Assembly (NCBI RefSeq): GCF_021730305.1
Contig: NZ_CP032674.1
Span: 2,403,001-2,467,000, forward strand
DNA length: 64,000 nt
Source: Xanthobacter sp. YC-JY1
Lineage (GTDB): Bacteria > Pseudomonadota > Alphaproteobacteria > Rhizobiales > Xanthobacteraceae
Reading direction: 5' to 3'
Shown here: positions 44,057 to 52,082 of the stretch, in pieces
Position numbering within the stretch: position 1 is the stretch's first letter
Layout: every line of letters begins with the position of its first letter
Position numbers and translations under genes: made by a program
Notes under the pieces: generated by a model
Databases searched by the model: none
What the model was told of the DNA's origin: nothing
Seen by the model: only the letters and a program-made list of their open reading frames with translations

Positions 44057-45253
44057 ATGAAGAAGCTGGTCGCGGCATCCCTCGCCGCTCTCCTCCTCGC
44101 CGCAGGCGGGGCGCGGGCGCAGCAGGGCGAGATCAAGGTAGGCGAGATCAATTCCTATTCGGCGTTGCCCGCCTTCCTCGATCCCTATCGCAAGGGGATG
44201 GATCTGGCGCTGAAGGAAGTGAACGACGCCGGCGGCATCAAGGGCAAGAAGCTCGTCATCATCTCCAAGGACGACGGCGGCAAGCCGGCCGATGCGCTCA
44301 CCGCCGCCAACGAGCTGGTCTCGCGCGACGGCGTGGTGATGATCGCCGGCGGCTTCCTCTCCAATGTCGGCCTCGCGCTCGCCGACTTCGCCAAGCAGAA
44401 GCAGGTGATGTACCTGGCCGCCGAGCCGCTCACCGACGCGCTCGTCTGGTCCAAGGGCAACGACTACACCTTCCGCCTGCGCACCTCGAACTACATGCAG
44501 GCCGCCATGCTGGCGGAAGAGGCGGCGAAGCTCCCGGCCAAGCGCTGGGCCACCATCGCCCCCAACTACGAGTTCGGCCAGTCCTTCGTCGCGGTGTTCA
44601 AGGAACTGCTGAAGAAGCGCAAGCCGGACGTGGAGTTCGTCGCCGAACAGTGGCCGCCGCTGAACAAGATCGACGCCGGCCCGGTGCTCCAGGCCATCGA
44701 CGCCGCCAATCCCGAGGCCATCCTCAACGCCACCTTCGCCGGCGACCTCGTGAAGCTGGTGCGTGAGGGCAATACGCGCGGTATCTTCAAGAACCGCGTC
44801 GTGGTGAGCTATCTCACCGGCGAGCCGGAATATCTCGACCCGCTGAAGACCGAGACCCCCGAGGGCTGGATCGTCACCGGCTATCCCTGGTACGGCATCA
44901 AGACCGCTGAGCACCAGGCGTTCCTCGACGCCTACCAGCAGCTCCACAAGGACTATCCGCGCCTCGGCTCCATCGTCGGCTATTCGACCGTGAAGTCCAT
45001 CGCCGCGGCGCTGAAGGCGACCGACGACTACTCCACCGCCGGCCTCCTCAAGGCGATGAAGAACCTCAAGGTCTCCACCCCCTTCGGCGATGTCGTCTAC
45101 CGGGCGGCGGACCACCAGTCGACCATGGGCGCCTATATCGGCACGACCTCGCAGAAGGACGGGCAGGGCATCATGGTGAACTTCCAGTTCAAGCCCGGTG
45201 CCGACTACCTGCCGAGCGAAGCCGAAGCCGCGAAGCTGCGCCCGGCGAACTGA
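44057..45253 (+). CDS. Liv-type ABC transporter substrate-binding protein, candidate nicotinate binder
   Basis: This 398-residue periplasmic protein has a Sec signal peptide (MKKLVAASLAALLLAAGGARA) and a Peripla_BP_6 fold as in LivJ-type proteins: GEIKVGEINSYSALPAFLDPY, split by loops, then ALKEVNDAGGIKGKKLVII and the conserved NDAGG motif. The ATG at 44057 has GGGGA six bases ahead. Proteins of this class bind branched amino acids, amides, urea or aromatic acids. Its place in a nicotinate operon suggests nicotinate or 6-hydroxynicotinate as ligand; this is inference. Confidence 0.88.
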   Translation: MKKLVAASLAALLLAAGGARAQQGEIKVGEINSYSALPAFLDPYRKGMDLALKEVNDAGGIKGKKLVIISKDDGGKPADALTAANELVSRDGVVMIAGGFLSNVGLALADFAKQKQVMYLAAEPLTDALVWSKGNDYTFRLRTSNYMQAAMLAEEAAKLPAKRWATIAPNYEFGQSFVAVFKELLKKRKPDVEFVAEQWPPLNKIDAGPVLQAIDAANPEAILNATFAGDLVKLVREGNTRGIFKNRVVVSYLTGEPEYLDPLKTETPEGWIVTGYPWYGIKTAEHQAFLDAYQQLHKDYPRLGSIVGYSTVKSIAAALKATDDYSTAGLLKAMKNLKVSTPFGDVVYRAADHQSTMGAYIGTTSQKDGQGIMVNFQFKPGADYLPSEAEAAKLRPAN

Positions 45254-45284
45254 GGGCGGCCTTCGTCGGTCGTCACGGTGCGAA

Positions 45285-45390
45285 CCCTCTCCCCTCGCGG
45301 GAGAGTGCAGGGTGAGGGGAGGGGCATCGGAATTCCGCCCGGCGCCTGACCCCTCACCCCCGCCCCCTCTCCCGCAAGGGGAGAGGGGGG
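45285..45390. repeat. Inverted pair of dispersed palindromic repeat (family A)
   Basis: CCCTCTCCCCTCGCGGGAGA at 45285-45304 with its tail GTGCAGGGTGAGGGG faces CCCCCTCTCCCGCAAGGGGA at 45364-45383 with its preceding ACCCCTCACCCCCG. These are the same units as at 10241-10359. The pair lies between the binding-protein gene and the permease gene, where its hairpins could protect the upstream mRNA and raise binding-protein yield. Confidence 0.8.
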
Positions 45391-45505
45391 CAAACACGGC
45401 GCGGGCGGCGCCAGTCAGCCGCCCCCGCATATCCGGCCCCGGCCCTCGACGGCAGGTGGTCCAAAAAGACCAAAACTTCCAGCAGGTGAACGAGAGGCTG
45501 AAGCC

Positions 45506-47395
45506 GTGGAATTTCTTCTGGTCCAGGCCCTGAGCGGGCTCGCCAGCGCCGCGTCGCTGTTTCTGGTGGCGTCGGGACTGTCGATCATCTTCGGCGTCAC
45601 GCGCATCGTGAACTTCGCCCATGGCGCCTTCTACATGCTGGGCGCCTATGTGGCCTACACGCTGACGACGCGCTTTGCCGGGCCGCTCGGCTTCTGGGGC
45701 GCCATCGTCGCGGCGGCGATCATCGTCGCGATCCTCGGCGCGCTGATGGAGATGGTGCTGCTGCGGCGCATCTATCAGGCGCCGGAACTCTTCCAGCTCC
45801 TCGCCACCTTCGGCGTGACGCTGATGGTGCAGGACCTCGTGGTGGTGATCTGGGGCCCGGAAGACCTCCTCGGCCCGCGCGCGCCCGGCTTCACCGGCGC
45901 CATCAGCCTGTTCGGCCGCATGGTGCCCACCTACGATCTCTTCATGATGACCCTCGGGCCCGTGGTGCTCGGCATCCTCTGGCTGCTGTTCCACAAGACC
46001 CGCTGGGGCGTGCTGGTGCGCGCGGCGACGCAGGACCGCGAGATGGTCGCGGCGCTGGGCGTGAACCAGAAATGGCTGTTCACCGGCGTGTTCGCGCTGG
46101 GCGTCTTCCTCGCCGCCCTCGGCGGCGCGCTGCAGATCCCGCGCACCACCGTCACCCATGCCATGGACCTCTCCATCATCGTGGAGGTGTTCGTGGTGGT
46201 GGTCATCGGCGGCCTTGGTTCGGTGTTCGGTGCGTTCGTGGCGGCCATCATCGTGGCTGAGCTGAACGCCTTCGGCATTCTCATCCTGCCGCAGATTTCG
46301 CTCATCACCGTGTTCCTGGTGATGGCGGTGGTGCTGGTGGTGCGGCCCTGGGGCCTGTTCGGCAAGCCGGAGAGCGCACCCCGTGCCGCTGCCGGCCTCA
46401 CTATCCGGCCCTGGCGTCCGTTCACGCAGATGGAGCGGGCCGGCGTGGCGCTGGTGGTGGTCGCGGTGGCAGCGCTGCCCTTCTTCCTCGGCAACTATGC
46501 CCTTACGGTGGGCGCGGAAATCCTCATCTACGTGCTGTTCGCGGCCAGCCTGCATTTCATGATGACGGTGGGCGGCCTCGCCTCCTTCGGCCATGCCGCC
46601 TATTTCGGCCTGGGCGCCTATGGCGCGGCCTTCCTGGTGAAATATATGGGCGCGCCCATGGAGGCGGCGCTCATCGTCGGCCCGCTGCTGGGGCTGGCCG
46701 GGGCGGTGCTGTTCGGCTGGTTCTGCGTGCGGCTCTCGGGCGTCTATTTCGCCATGCTGACGCTGGCCTTCGCGCAGATCGCCTGGTCCATCGCCTTCCA
46801 GTGGGTGGACGTGACCGGCGGCGACAACGGCCTGCTCGGCATCTGGCCGGCGAGCTGGGCGTCGCGGCCGGCCGGCTTCTTCTGGCTGGCGCTAGGCATC
46901 GCGGTGGTGGGTGTCGCCGTGCTCAGGATGCTCGTGTTCTCGCCGTTCGGCTATGGGCTCAGGGCGGTGCGCGACAGCGCGCTGCGCTCCGAGGCCATCG
47001 GCCTCAACCGGCAGCGGATGCAATGGGCAGCCTTCATCGTCGCCGGCACCTTCGCCGGGCTGGCGGGCGCGCTGTTCGCCTTCCTCAAGGGCTCGGTCTT
47101 CCCCGACTACATGGCCATCCCCACCTCGGTGGACGGCCTCGTGATGGTGCTGCTCGGCGGCGTCGAGACGGTCTCCGGCGCGGTGGTGGGCGCGGTGCTC
47201 TACAAGGCGCTCGCCATCTGGCTGATGAGCCAGACCGACCTCTCCAAGCTGGTGCTGGGCGGCGTCATCGTCGTCATCGTGCTCGCCTTCCCCAAGGGGG
47301 TCGTGGGCTTCATCGAGGACCTGCGCCATCGCTGGCCCCGCAAGGGCAATGGAGCCGGTGCGCCGGTTGGCGCCACCAAAGCGGAGGCCGCGTGA
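45506..47395 (+). CDS. Fused LivH-LivM ABC transporter permease
   Basis: This 629-residue protein carries both permease subunits of a branched-chain-type transporter in one chain. The LivH half (about residues 1-290) has SGLSIIFGVTRIVNFAHGAF, MLGAYVAY and VVVIGGLGSVFGAFVAAIIV. The LivM half (about 310-610) has GGLASFGHAAYFGLGAYGAA, GVYFAMLTLAFAQI, RAVRDSALRSEAIGLN and a VMVLLGGVETVSGAVVGAVL loop. Each half has its EAA-like coupling loop. The GTG start has GAGAGG ahead. Such fusions occur, but separate livH and livM are more usual. livG follows with a one-base overlap. Confidence 0.92.
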   Translation: MEFLLVQALSGLASAASLFLVASGLSIIFGVTRIVNFAHGAFYMLGAYVAYTLTTRFAGPLGFWGAIVAAAIIVAILGALMEMVLLRRIYQAPELFQLLATFGVTLMVQDLVVVIWGPEDLLGPRAPGFTGAISLFGRMVPTYDLFMMTLGPVVLGILWLLFHKTRWGVLVRAATQDREMVAALGVNQKWLFTGVFALGVFLAALGGALQIPRTTVTHAMDLSIIVEVFVVVVIGGLGSVFGAFVAAIIVAELNAFGILILPQISLITVFLVMAVVLVVRPWGLFGKPESAPRAAAGLTIRPWRPFTQMERAGVALVVVAVAALPFFLGNYALTVGAEILIYVLFAASLHFMMTVGGLASFGHAAYFGLGAYGAAFLVKYMGAPMEAALIVGPLLGLAGAVLFGWFCVRLSGVYFAMLTLAFAQIAWSIAFQWVDVTGGDNGLLGIWPASWASRPAGFFWLALGIAVVGVAVLRMLVFSPFGYGLRAVRDSALRSEAIGLNRQRMQWAAFIVAGTFAGLAGALFAFLKGSVFPDYMAIPTSVDGLVMVLLGGVETVSGAVVGAVLYKALAIWLMSQTDLSKLVLGGVIVVIVLAFPKGVVGFIEDLRHRWPRKGNGAGAPVGATKAEAA

Positions 47396-48177
47396 TGAGC
47401 CCGCTGCTCGAAGTCAAAGACCTGATGAAGTCCTATGGCGGCGTCCATGCCGTGCGGGGCGTGTCCTTCACGGTGGAGGCTGGCCAGATGCTCGCCCTCA
47501 TCGGCCCCAACGGCGCCGGCAAGAGCACCTGCTTCAACATGCTCAACGGCCAGATTCCGCCCGATGCCGGCACGGTGCGCATCGAGGGCAAGGACATCAA
47601 GGGCCTGCCGCCGCGCGCCGTGTGGCGGCTCGGCGTCGGCCGTACCTTCCAGATCACCGCCACCTTCGCCTCAATGACGGTGCGCGAGAACGTGCAGGTG
47701 GCGCTCATCTCCTTCCACGGGCTCATCTCCCGCGTGTTCGGCTTTGCCGGTGCGGCCTGCCGGGAGGAGGCGGATGCGCTCCTCGCCCTCGTCGGCCTCA
47801 CCACCCAGGCAGAGCGGCCGTGCGGGGAACTGGCCTATGGCGACCTGAAGCGGCTTGAACTGGCGGTGGCGCTCGCCAACCAGCCGCGCCTCCTCCTCAT
47901 GGACGAGCCCACCGCCGGAATGGCGCCGCGCGAGCGCGTCGAGCTGATGCGCCTGACTGCCGAGATCGCCCGCGCCAAGGGCATCGGCGTGCTCTTCACC
48001 GAGCACGACATGGACGTGGTGTTCGAGCATGCCGACGAGGTGATGGTGCTCAACCGCGGCCAGCTCATCGCCCGCGGCACCCCGGCCGAGGTGCGGCGCG
48101 ACCCGCAGGTGCGCGCCATCTATCTCGGCGAAGGACTGCTCTACGACGCACGGCACCGCGAGGGGACTGCGGCATGA
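47395..48177 (+). CDS. Liv-type ABC transporter ATP-binding protein (LivG)
   Basis: This 260-residue ATPase is one of the two that drive the fused permease. Walker A is GPNGAGKST, followed by the LivG-typical GVGRTFQITATFASMTVREN. The signature region reads GELAYGDLKRLELAVALAN, so the usual LSGG is replaced by LAYGD, as is common in LivG. Walker B is LLLMDEPTAGMAP, then the switch FTEHDMDVVFEHAD. GGAGG precedes the ATG, which overlaps the upstream stop by one base; the gene's own stop overlaps livF as ATGA. Confidence 0.93.
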   Translation: MSPLLEVKDLMKSYGGVHAVRGVSFTVEAGQMLALIGPNGAGKSTCFNMLNGQIPPDAGTVRIEGKDIKGLPPRAVWRLGVGRTFQITATFASMTVRENVQVALISFHGLISRVFGFAGAACREEADALLALVGLTTQAERPCGELAYGDLKRLELAVALANQPRLLLMDEPTAGMAPRERVELMRLTAEIARAKGIGVLFTEHDMDVVFEHADEVMVLNRGQLIARGTPAEVRRDPQVRAIYLGEGLLYDARHREGTAA

Positions 48178-48878
48178 AACTTCAGGTCTCGAACCTCAAC
48201 AGCCATTACGGCCCCGCCCACATCCTCTACGATGTGGGCCTCGAGATCGGCGCCGGCGAGGTGGTGGCGCTGCTCGGCCGCAACGGGGCGGGCAAGAGCA
48301 CGACCTTCCGCTCCATCGTCGGCCTCGTACCCCAGCGCGAGGGTACCGTGATGTTCGACGGTGCCGACGTCTCGCGCCTGCCGACCTACGAGATCGTGCG
48401 GCGCGGCCTCGGCTACGTGCCGGAGGACCGGCGCATCTTCAGCCATCTGACGGTGGAGGAGAATTTCGAGGTGGGCCGGCAGGCGCCGCGCCCGGGCGTC
48501 GCCACCTGGACGCCGGACATGCTCTACAAGCTGTTCCCCAACCTCGGCGAGATGCGGAAGCGGCCTGGCGGGCAGATGAGCGGCGGAGAGCAGCAGATGC
48601 TCACCATCGGCCGGACCTTGATGGGCAATCCCTCCCTCGTGCTGCTGGACGAGCCCTCCGAGGGCCTCGCGCCCAAGATCGTGGAGCAGATGGCCGACGC
48701 CATCCTCGCCATGAAGGGGGAGGGGCTCTCGGTGGTCATCTCCGAGCAGAACCTGCACTTCGCCAAGCTGATCTCGGATCGCGCCTACATCATCGAGAAG
48801 GGCCGCATCCGCTTTTCCGGCACCATCGCGGATCTGGAGGCAAATCCGGAAATCCGCGACGCCTATCTGGCGGTCTGA
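48174..48878 (+). CDS. Liv-type ABC transporter ATP-binding protein (LivF)
   Basis: This 234-residue ATPase pairs with the LivG-type protein. It has Walker A GRNGAGKST, the LivF hallmark RRGLGYVPEDRRIFSHLTVE, signature MSGGEQQMLTIGRTLM, Walker B LVLLDEPSEGLAP and a switch with Gln in place of His (VISEQNLHFAKLISD), normal for LivF. The ATGA overlap with livG shows coupled expression. The MarR gene follows after three bases. Confidence 0.93.
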   Translation: MKLQVSNLNSHYGPAHILYDVGLEIGAGEVVALLGRNGAGKSTTFRSIVGLVPQREGTVMFDGADVSRLPTYEIVRRGLGYVPEDRRIFSHLTVEENFEVGRQAPRPGVATWTPDMLYKLFPNLGEMRKRPGGQMSGGEQQMLTIGRTLMGNPSLVLLDEPSEGLAPKIVEQMADAILAMKGEGLSVVISEQNLHFAKLISDRAYIIEKGRIRFSGTIADLEANPEIRDAYLAV

Positions 48879-48881
48879 GCC

Positions 48882-49421
48882 ATGGCGTCCGAAGTCAAGC
48901 CTGAACGAACCCCACGCGCCCGCAAGGCCCTGCCGGCGCCGGTGAACAGCCCGGCACATGACGCCGTACCCCTGCAGGTGCGCCGCCCCGTGCGGCGCAC
49001 GCGGACCAATGCGCCCTACGTGCTGGACGAACAGGTGGGCTTCATGCTGCGCCAGGTGGGCCAGCGCCACGCCGCCATCTTCGCCGCGCGCATCGGCGAC
49101 GATCTGACCATGACCCAGTGGGCTGCCCTCTCGAAGCTCGCTGAGACCGGCCCCTGCTCGCAGAACCTCCTCGGGCGACTCACCGCCATGGATGCCGCCA
49201 CCATCAAGGGCGTGGTGGACCGCCTCGTGCGCCGCGGCTTCGTGGAGACACGGCCGGACACCGAGGACGGCCGCCTGCTCGTGGTGGTGCTCACCTCCGC
49301 CGGCGAGGAGGCGGTGGCGCGGGCCAGCGTGAACGCGTTCGCCATTACCGAGGAAACGCTCGCGCCGCTGGATGCCGCCGAGCGTGCCATGCTGCTGAAG
49401 CTATTGGACAGGCTGCGGTAG
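48882..49421 (+). CDS. MarR-family regulator, candidate repressor of the nicotinate island
   Basis: This 179-residue regulator has a 40-residue basic, Pro-rich N-terminus and then a MarR winged-helix domain: EQVGFMLRQVGQRHAAIFAA, LTMTQWAALSKLAETGPCSQ, LLGRLTAMDAATIKGVVDRL and the wing RRGFVETRPDTEDGRLLVVV. It is the last gene of the hnr-to-transporter operon. MarR proteins NicR of Pseudomonas and BpsR of Bordetella are known repressors of nicotinate catabolism that release DNA on binding 6-hydroxynicotinate; this gene could play that part, acting on the palindromic motif found before several units. That link is inference. Confidence 0.88.
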   Translation: MASEVKPERTPRARKALPAPVNSPAHDAVPLQVRRPVRRTRTNAPYVLDEQVGFMLRQVGQRHAAIFAARIGDDLTMTQWAALSKLAETGPCSQNLLGRLTAMDAATIKGVVDRLVRRGFVETRPDTEDGRLLVVVLTSAGEEAVARASVNAFAITEETLAPLDAAERAMLLKLLDRLR

Positions 49422-49615
49422 GCGCCGCATCCGCCATCCCGGGGAAGAGGGATTCGCGCCGCACGCCTCTGCGCCGCGCGGACAGCTGCGCGCGACCTTC
49501 CCGATGGTAAAATGCGCGCTTCTGTCGCAGCGCGTCAACGTCAGCCAAGCCATGGGCTGAACCCTCGCCAACCTCTTGTTTCGCGCGCGAAATCAGGCGT
49601 AGGGCCGCCCAATTG

Positions 49616-49652
49616 ATAGAGTGAAGCTATCGATATCGCGAAACTTATCTAT
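49616..49652 (+). promoter_or_regulatory. OxyR-type operator upstream of ahpC
   Basis: The OxyR tetramer site is four ATAG/CTAT elements with 7-base spacing. Here ATAG (49616-49619), CTAT (49627-49630) and CTAT (49649-49652) are perfect and all spacings are seven; only the third element is degenerate (GCGA at 49638-49641). It lies 83 bases before ahpC, in a 314-base gap with no other gene. The promoter probably lies just downstream. Confidence 0.8.
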
Positions 49653-49735
49653 TTCACTTATGGCACCGGCCCCCATATGTTGCACTGCGATGGCTTCGGC
49701 CCGTCGTAGCGCAAACACCCCATCGAGGAATTGCC

Positions 49736-50299
49736 ATGTCGCTCGTCAATACTAAGATCAAGCCTTTCACGACGCAGGCCTTCAAGGATGGCAAGTTCAT
49801 CCAGGTTTCGGACACCGATCTTGCCGGCAAGTGGGCCGTCTTCTTCTTCTACCCGGCCGACTTCACCTTCGTCTGCCCGACCGAGCTGGGCGATCTTGCC
49901 GATCACTATGGCGAGTTCCAGAAGCTCGGCGTCGAGATCTACTCGGTCTCCACCGACACCCACTTCACCCACAAGGCGTGGCACGATTCCTCCGAGACCA
50001 TCGGCAAGGTGAAGTACACCATGCTCGGTGACCCGGCCGGCGTGATCACCAACAACTTTGGCGTGATGCGCGAAGGCCAGGGCCTCGCCGACCGCGGCAC
50101 CTTCGTGGTGGACCCGAACGGCGTCATCCAGGCCGTGGAAGTCACCGCCGAGGGCATCGGCCGCGACGCCGCCGACCTGTTGCGGAAGATCAAGGCTGCC
50201 CAGTACGTCGCCTCCCATCCTGGCGAGGTCTGCCCTGCCAAGTGGCAGGAAGGCGAGAAGACGCTGGCGCCCTCCCTCGATCTCGTCGGCAAGATCTGA
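49736..50299 (+). CDS. ahpC: Alkyl hydroperoxide reductase subunit C (2-Cys peroxiredoxin)
   Basis: This 187-residue peroxiredoxin reduces peroxides and peroxynitrite and is recycled by AhpF. The peroxidatic Cys is in [20 protein letters not shown] (about residue 47) and the resolving Cys is in [13 protein letters not shown] (about residue 166), so it is a typical 2-Cys AhpC. GAGGAATTGCC supports the ATG. It is the first gene of an ahpC-ahpF-oxyR cluster and has an OxyR-type operator upstream. Confidence 0.97.
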   Translation: MSLVNTKIKPFTTQAFKDGKFIQVSDTDLAGKWAVFFFYPADFTFVCPTELGDLADHYGEFQKLGVEIYSVSTDTHFTHKAWHDSSETIGKVKYTMLGDPAGVITNNFGVMREGQGLADRGTFVVDPNGVIQAVEVTAEGIGRDAADLLRKIKAAQYVASHPGEVCPAKWQEGEKTLAPSLDLVGKI

Positions 50300-50317
50300 G
50301 GTTTTACGACCCGATCC

Positions 50318-50343
50318 GGCCTTGAGGCTTTTGCCTTAAGGCC
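50318..50343 (+). terminator. Hairpin behind ahpC, possible attenuator
   Basis: An 11-bp stem (GGCCTTGAGGC/GCCTTAAGGCC, one G-T pair) with a TTTT loop starts 18 bases after the ahpC stop. It lacks a downstream T tract, so partial termination or mRNA end protection is more likely than full termination. Confidence 0.45.
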
Positions 50344-50375
50344 CCACCGGTTCCCGAAAGGGAGGCGCCCCGACC

Positions 50376-50405
50376 GTCCGCCGCGGCCTTGAGCCTGCGG
50401 CGGAC
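50376..50405 (+). other. Second strong hairpin between ahpC and ahpF
   Basis: A perfect 9-bp stem GTCCGCCGC/GCGGCGGAC with a 12-base loop lies 62 bases before ahpF. With the preceding hairpin it could make ahpC transcripts more abundant or stable than ahpF. Confidence 0.45.
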
Positions 50406-50467
50406 GTGGCCCGTTTGTTTCCCGTCGAACCGAAGGTTCGGCGCGCATTGCCTGCCGGAGAATTGCC

Positions 50468-52057
50468 ATGCTCGACTCTGCCATGAAGACCCAGCTCAAG
50501 GCCTATCTGGAGCGCGTGGTCCGCCCCGTCGAAATCACCGCCGCGGTGGATGGCGGGCCGAAGTCGAAGGAAATGAGCGAGCTTCTGGCCGATATCGCCG
50601 AGCTGTCCGACAAGATCACCGTGCGGGAGCACCAGGAGCCGGGCGCGCGCGTGCCGTCCTTCTCGCTGTCGAGCCCCGGCCACGACATTTCCCTCACCTT
50701 CGCCGGCCTGCCCATGGGCCACGAATTCACCTCGCTCGTGCTGGCGCTGCTTCAGGTGGGCGGCTATCCGCCCAAGGTGGAGGAGGCGGTGATCGAGCAG
50801 GTGAAGGCGCTCGACGGCGACTTCGCGTTCGAGACCTATTTCTCCCAGTCCTGCCAGAACTGCCCGGACGTGGTGCAGGCGCTGAACCTGATGGCCGTGC
50901 TGAACCCGCGGGTGAAGCATGTGGCCGTCGACGGCGCCCTGTTCCAGGCCGAAGTCGATGCGCGGCAGGTGATGAGCGTGCCCACCGTCTATCTAAATGG
51001 CGAGGTCTTCGGACAGGGCCGCATGGGCATCGAGGAGATCGTCGCCAAGCTCGACACCGGCGCGGCCGCCCGCGACGCCAAGCGCATGGGCGAGATGAAC
51101 CGCTTCGACGTGCTGGTGGTGGGCGGTGGCCCGGCCGGCGCCACGGCGGCGGTCTATGCCGCCCGCAAGGGCATCCGCACCGGCGTCGCCGCCGAGCGCT
51201 TCGGCGGGCAGGTGCTGGACACCATGGCCATCGAGAATTTCATCTCTGTCCCCTACACCGAGGGGCCGAAGCTCGCCGCCGCGCTGGAGCAGCACGTGCG
51301 CGAGTATGAGGTGGAGATCCTGAACCTCCAGCGCGCCGTCAAGCTCGTTCCGGGCAAGGACGTGGTGGAGGTGGAGTTCGCCAACGGCGCCAGCCTGCGC
51401 TCGCGCACCGTCATCCTCGCCACCGGCGCCCGCTGGCGGCAGATGAACGTGCCCGGCGAGGATGCCTATCGCAACAAGGGCGTGGCCTACTGCCCCCATT
51501 GCGACGGCCCGCTGTTCAAGGGCAAGCGCGTGGCGGTCATCGGCGGCGGCAATTCCGGCGTGGAAGCGGCCATCGACCTCGCCGGCATCGTCGCCCATGT
51601 CACGCTGATCGAGTTCGACAGCGCACTGCGCGCCGACGACGTGCTCCAGCGCAAGCTGAAGAGCCTGTCCAACGTCACCATCCTGACCTCCGCCCGCACC
51701 ACCGAGGTGCTGGGCGACGGCCAGAAGGTGAGCGGCCTCACCTACGAGAACCGCAACACCGGCGACATCCACAAGGTGGAGCTGGAAGGCATCTTCGTGC
51801 AGATCGGCCTCCTGCCCAACACCGAGTGGCTCAAGGGCGTGGTGGACCTCTCTCCGCGCGGCGAGATCGTCGTGGACGCCCACGGCCAGACCTCGGTGCC
51901 CGGCGTGTTCGCGGCCGGCGACTGCACCACGGTGCCCTACAAGCAGATCGTGATCGCGCTGGGCGAAGGGGCGAAGGCCTCGCTCTCCGCCTTCGATCAC
52001 CTCATCCGCACCAGCGCCCCCGCAGAGGACAAGGAGGCGGCCGTCAGGGCCGCCTGA
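50468..52057 (+). CDS. ahpF: Alkyl hydroperoxide reductase subunit F
   Basis: This 529-residue flavoprotein passes electrons from NAD(P)H to AhpC. The N-terminal double thioredoxin fold carries the redox pair in [15 protein letters not shown]. After a linker comes the thioredoxin-reductase-like body: FAD-binding [20 protein letters not shown], the second redox pair in [17 protein letters not shown]-binding [19 protein letters not shown], and [20 protein letters not shown]. Length and layout are those of AhpF, not plain TrxB. oxyR begins 25 bases after its stop. Confidence 0.97.
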   Translation: MLDSAMKTQLKAYLERVVRPVEITAAVDGGPKSKEMSELLADIAELSDKITVREHQEPGARVPSFSLSSPGHDISLTFAGLPMGHEFTSLVLALLQVGGYPPKVEEAVIEQVKALDGDFAFETYFSQSCQNCPDVVQALNLMAVLNPRVKHVAVDGALFQAEVDARQVMSVPTVYLNGEVFGQGRMGIEEIVAKLDTGAAARDAKRMGEMNRFDVLVVGGGPAGATAAVYAARKGIRTGVAAERFGGQVLDTMAIENFISVPYTEGPKLAAALEQHVREYEVEILNLQRAVKLVPGKDVVEVEFANGASLRSRTVILATGARWRQMNVPGEDAYRNKGVAYCPHCDGPLFKGKRVAVIGGGNSGVEAAIDLAGIVAHVTLIEFDSALRADDVLQRKLKSLSNVTILTSARTTEVLGDGQKVSGLTYENRNTGDIHKVELEGIFVQIGLLPNTEWLKGVVDLSPRGEIVVDAHGQTSVPGVFAAGDCTTVPYKQIVIALGEGAKASLSAFDHLIRTSAPAEDKEAAVRAA

Positions 52058-52082
52058 CCGGGCCGGCGGCGGGGCGGACATC

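Noticed and set aside
43262-46594. A 1110-codon minus-strand open frame across the nicotinate operon
   Set aside because: It runs antisense to the second DUF1185, binding-protein and permease genes, has His/Glu-rich low-complexity translation and no start signal or domain.
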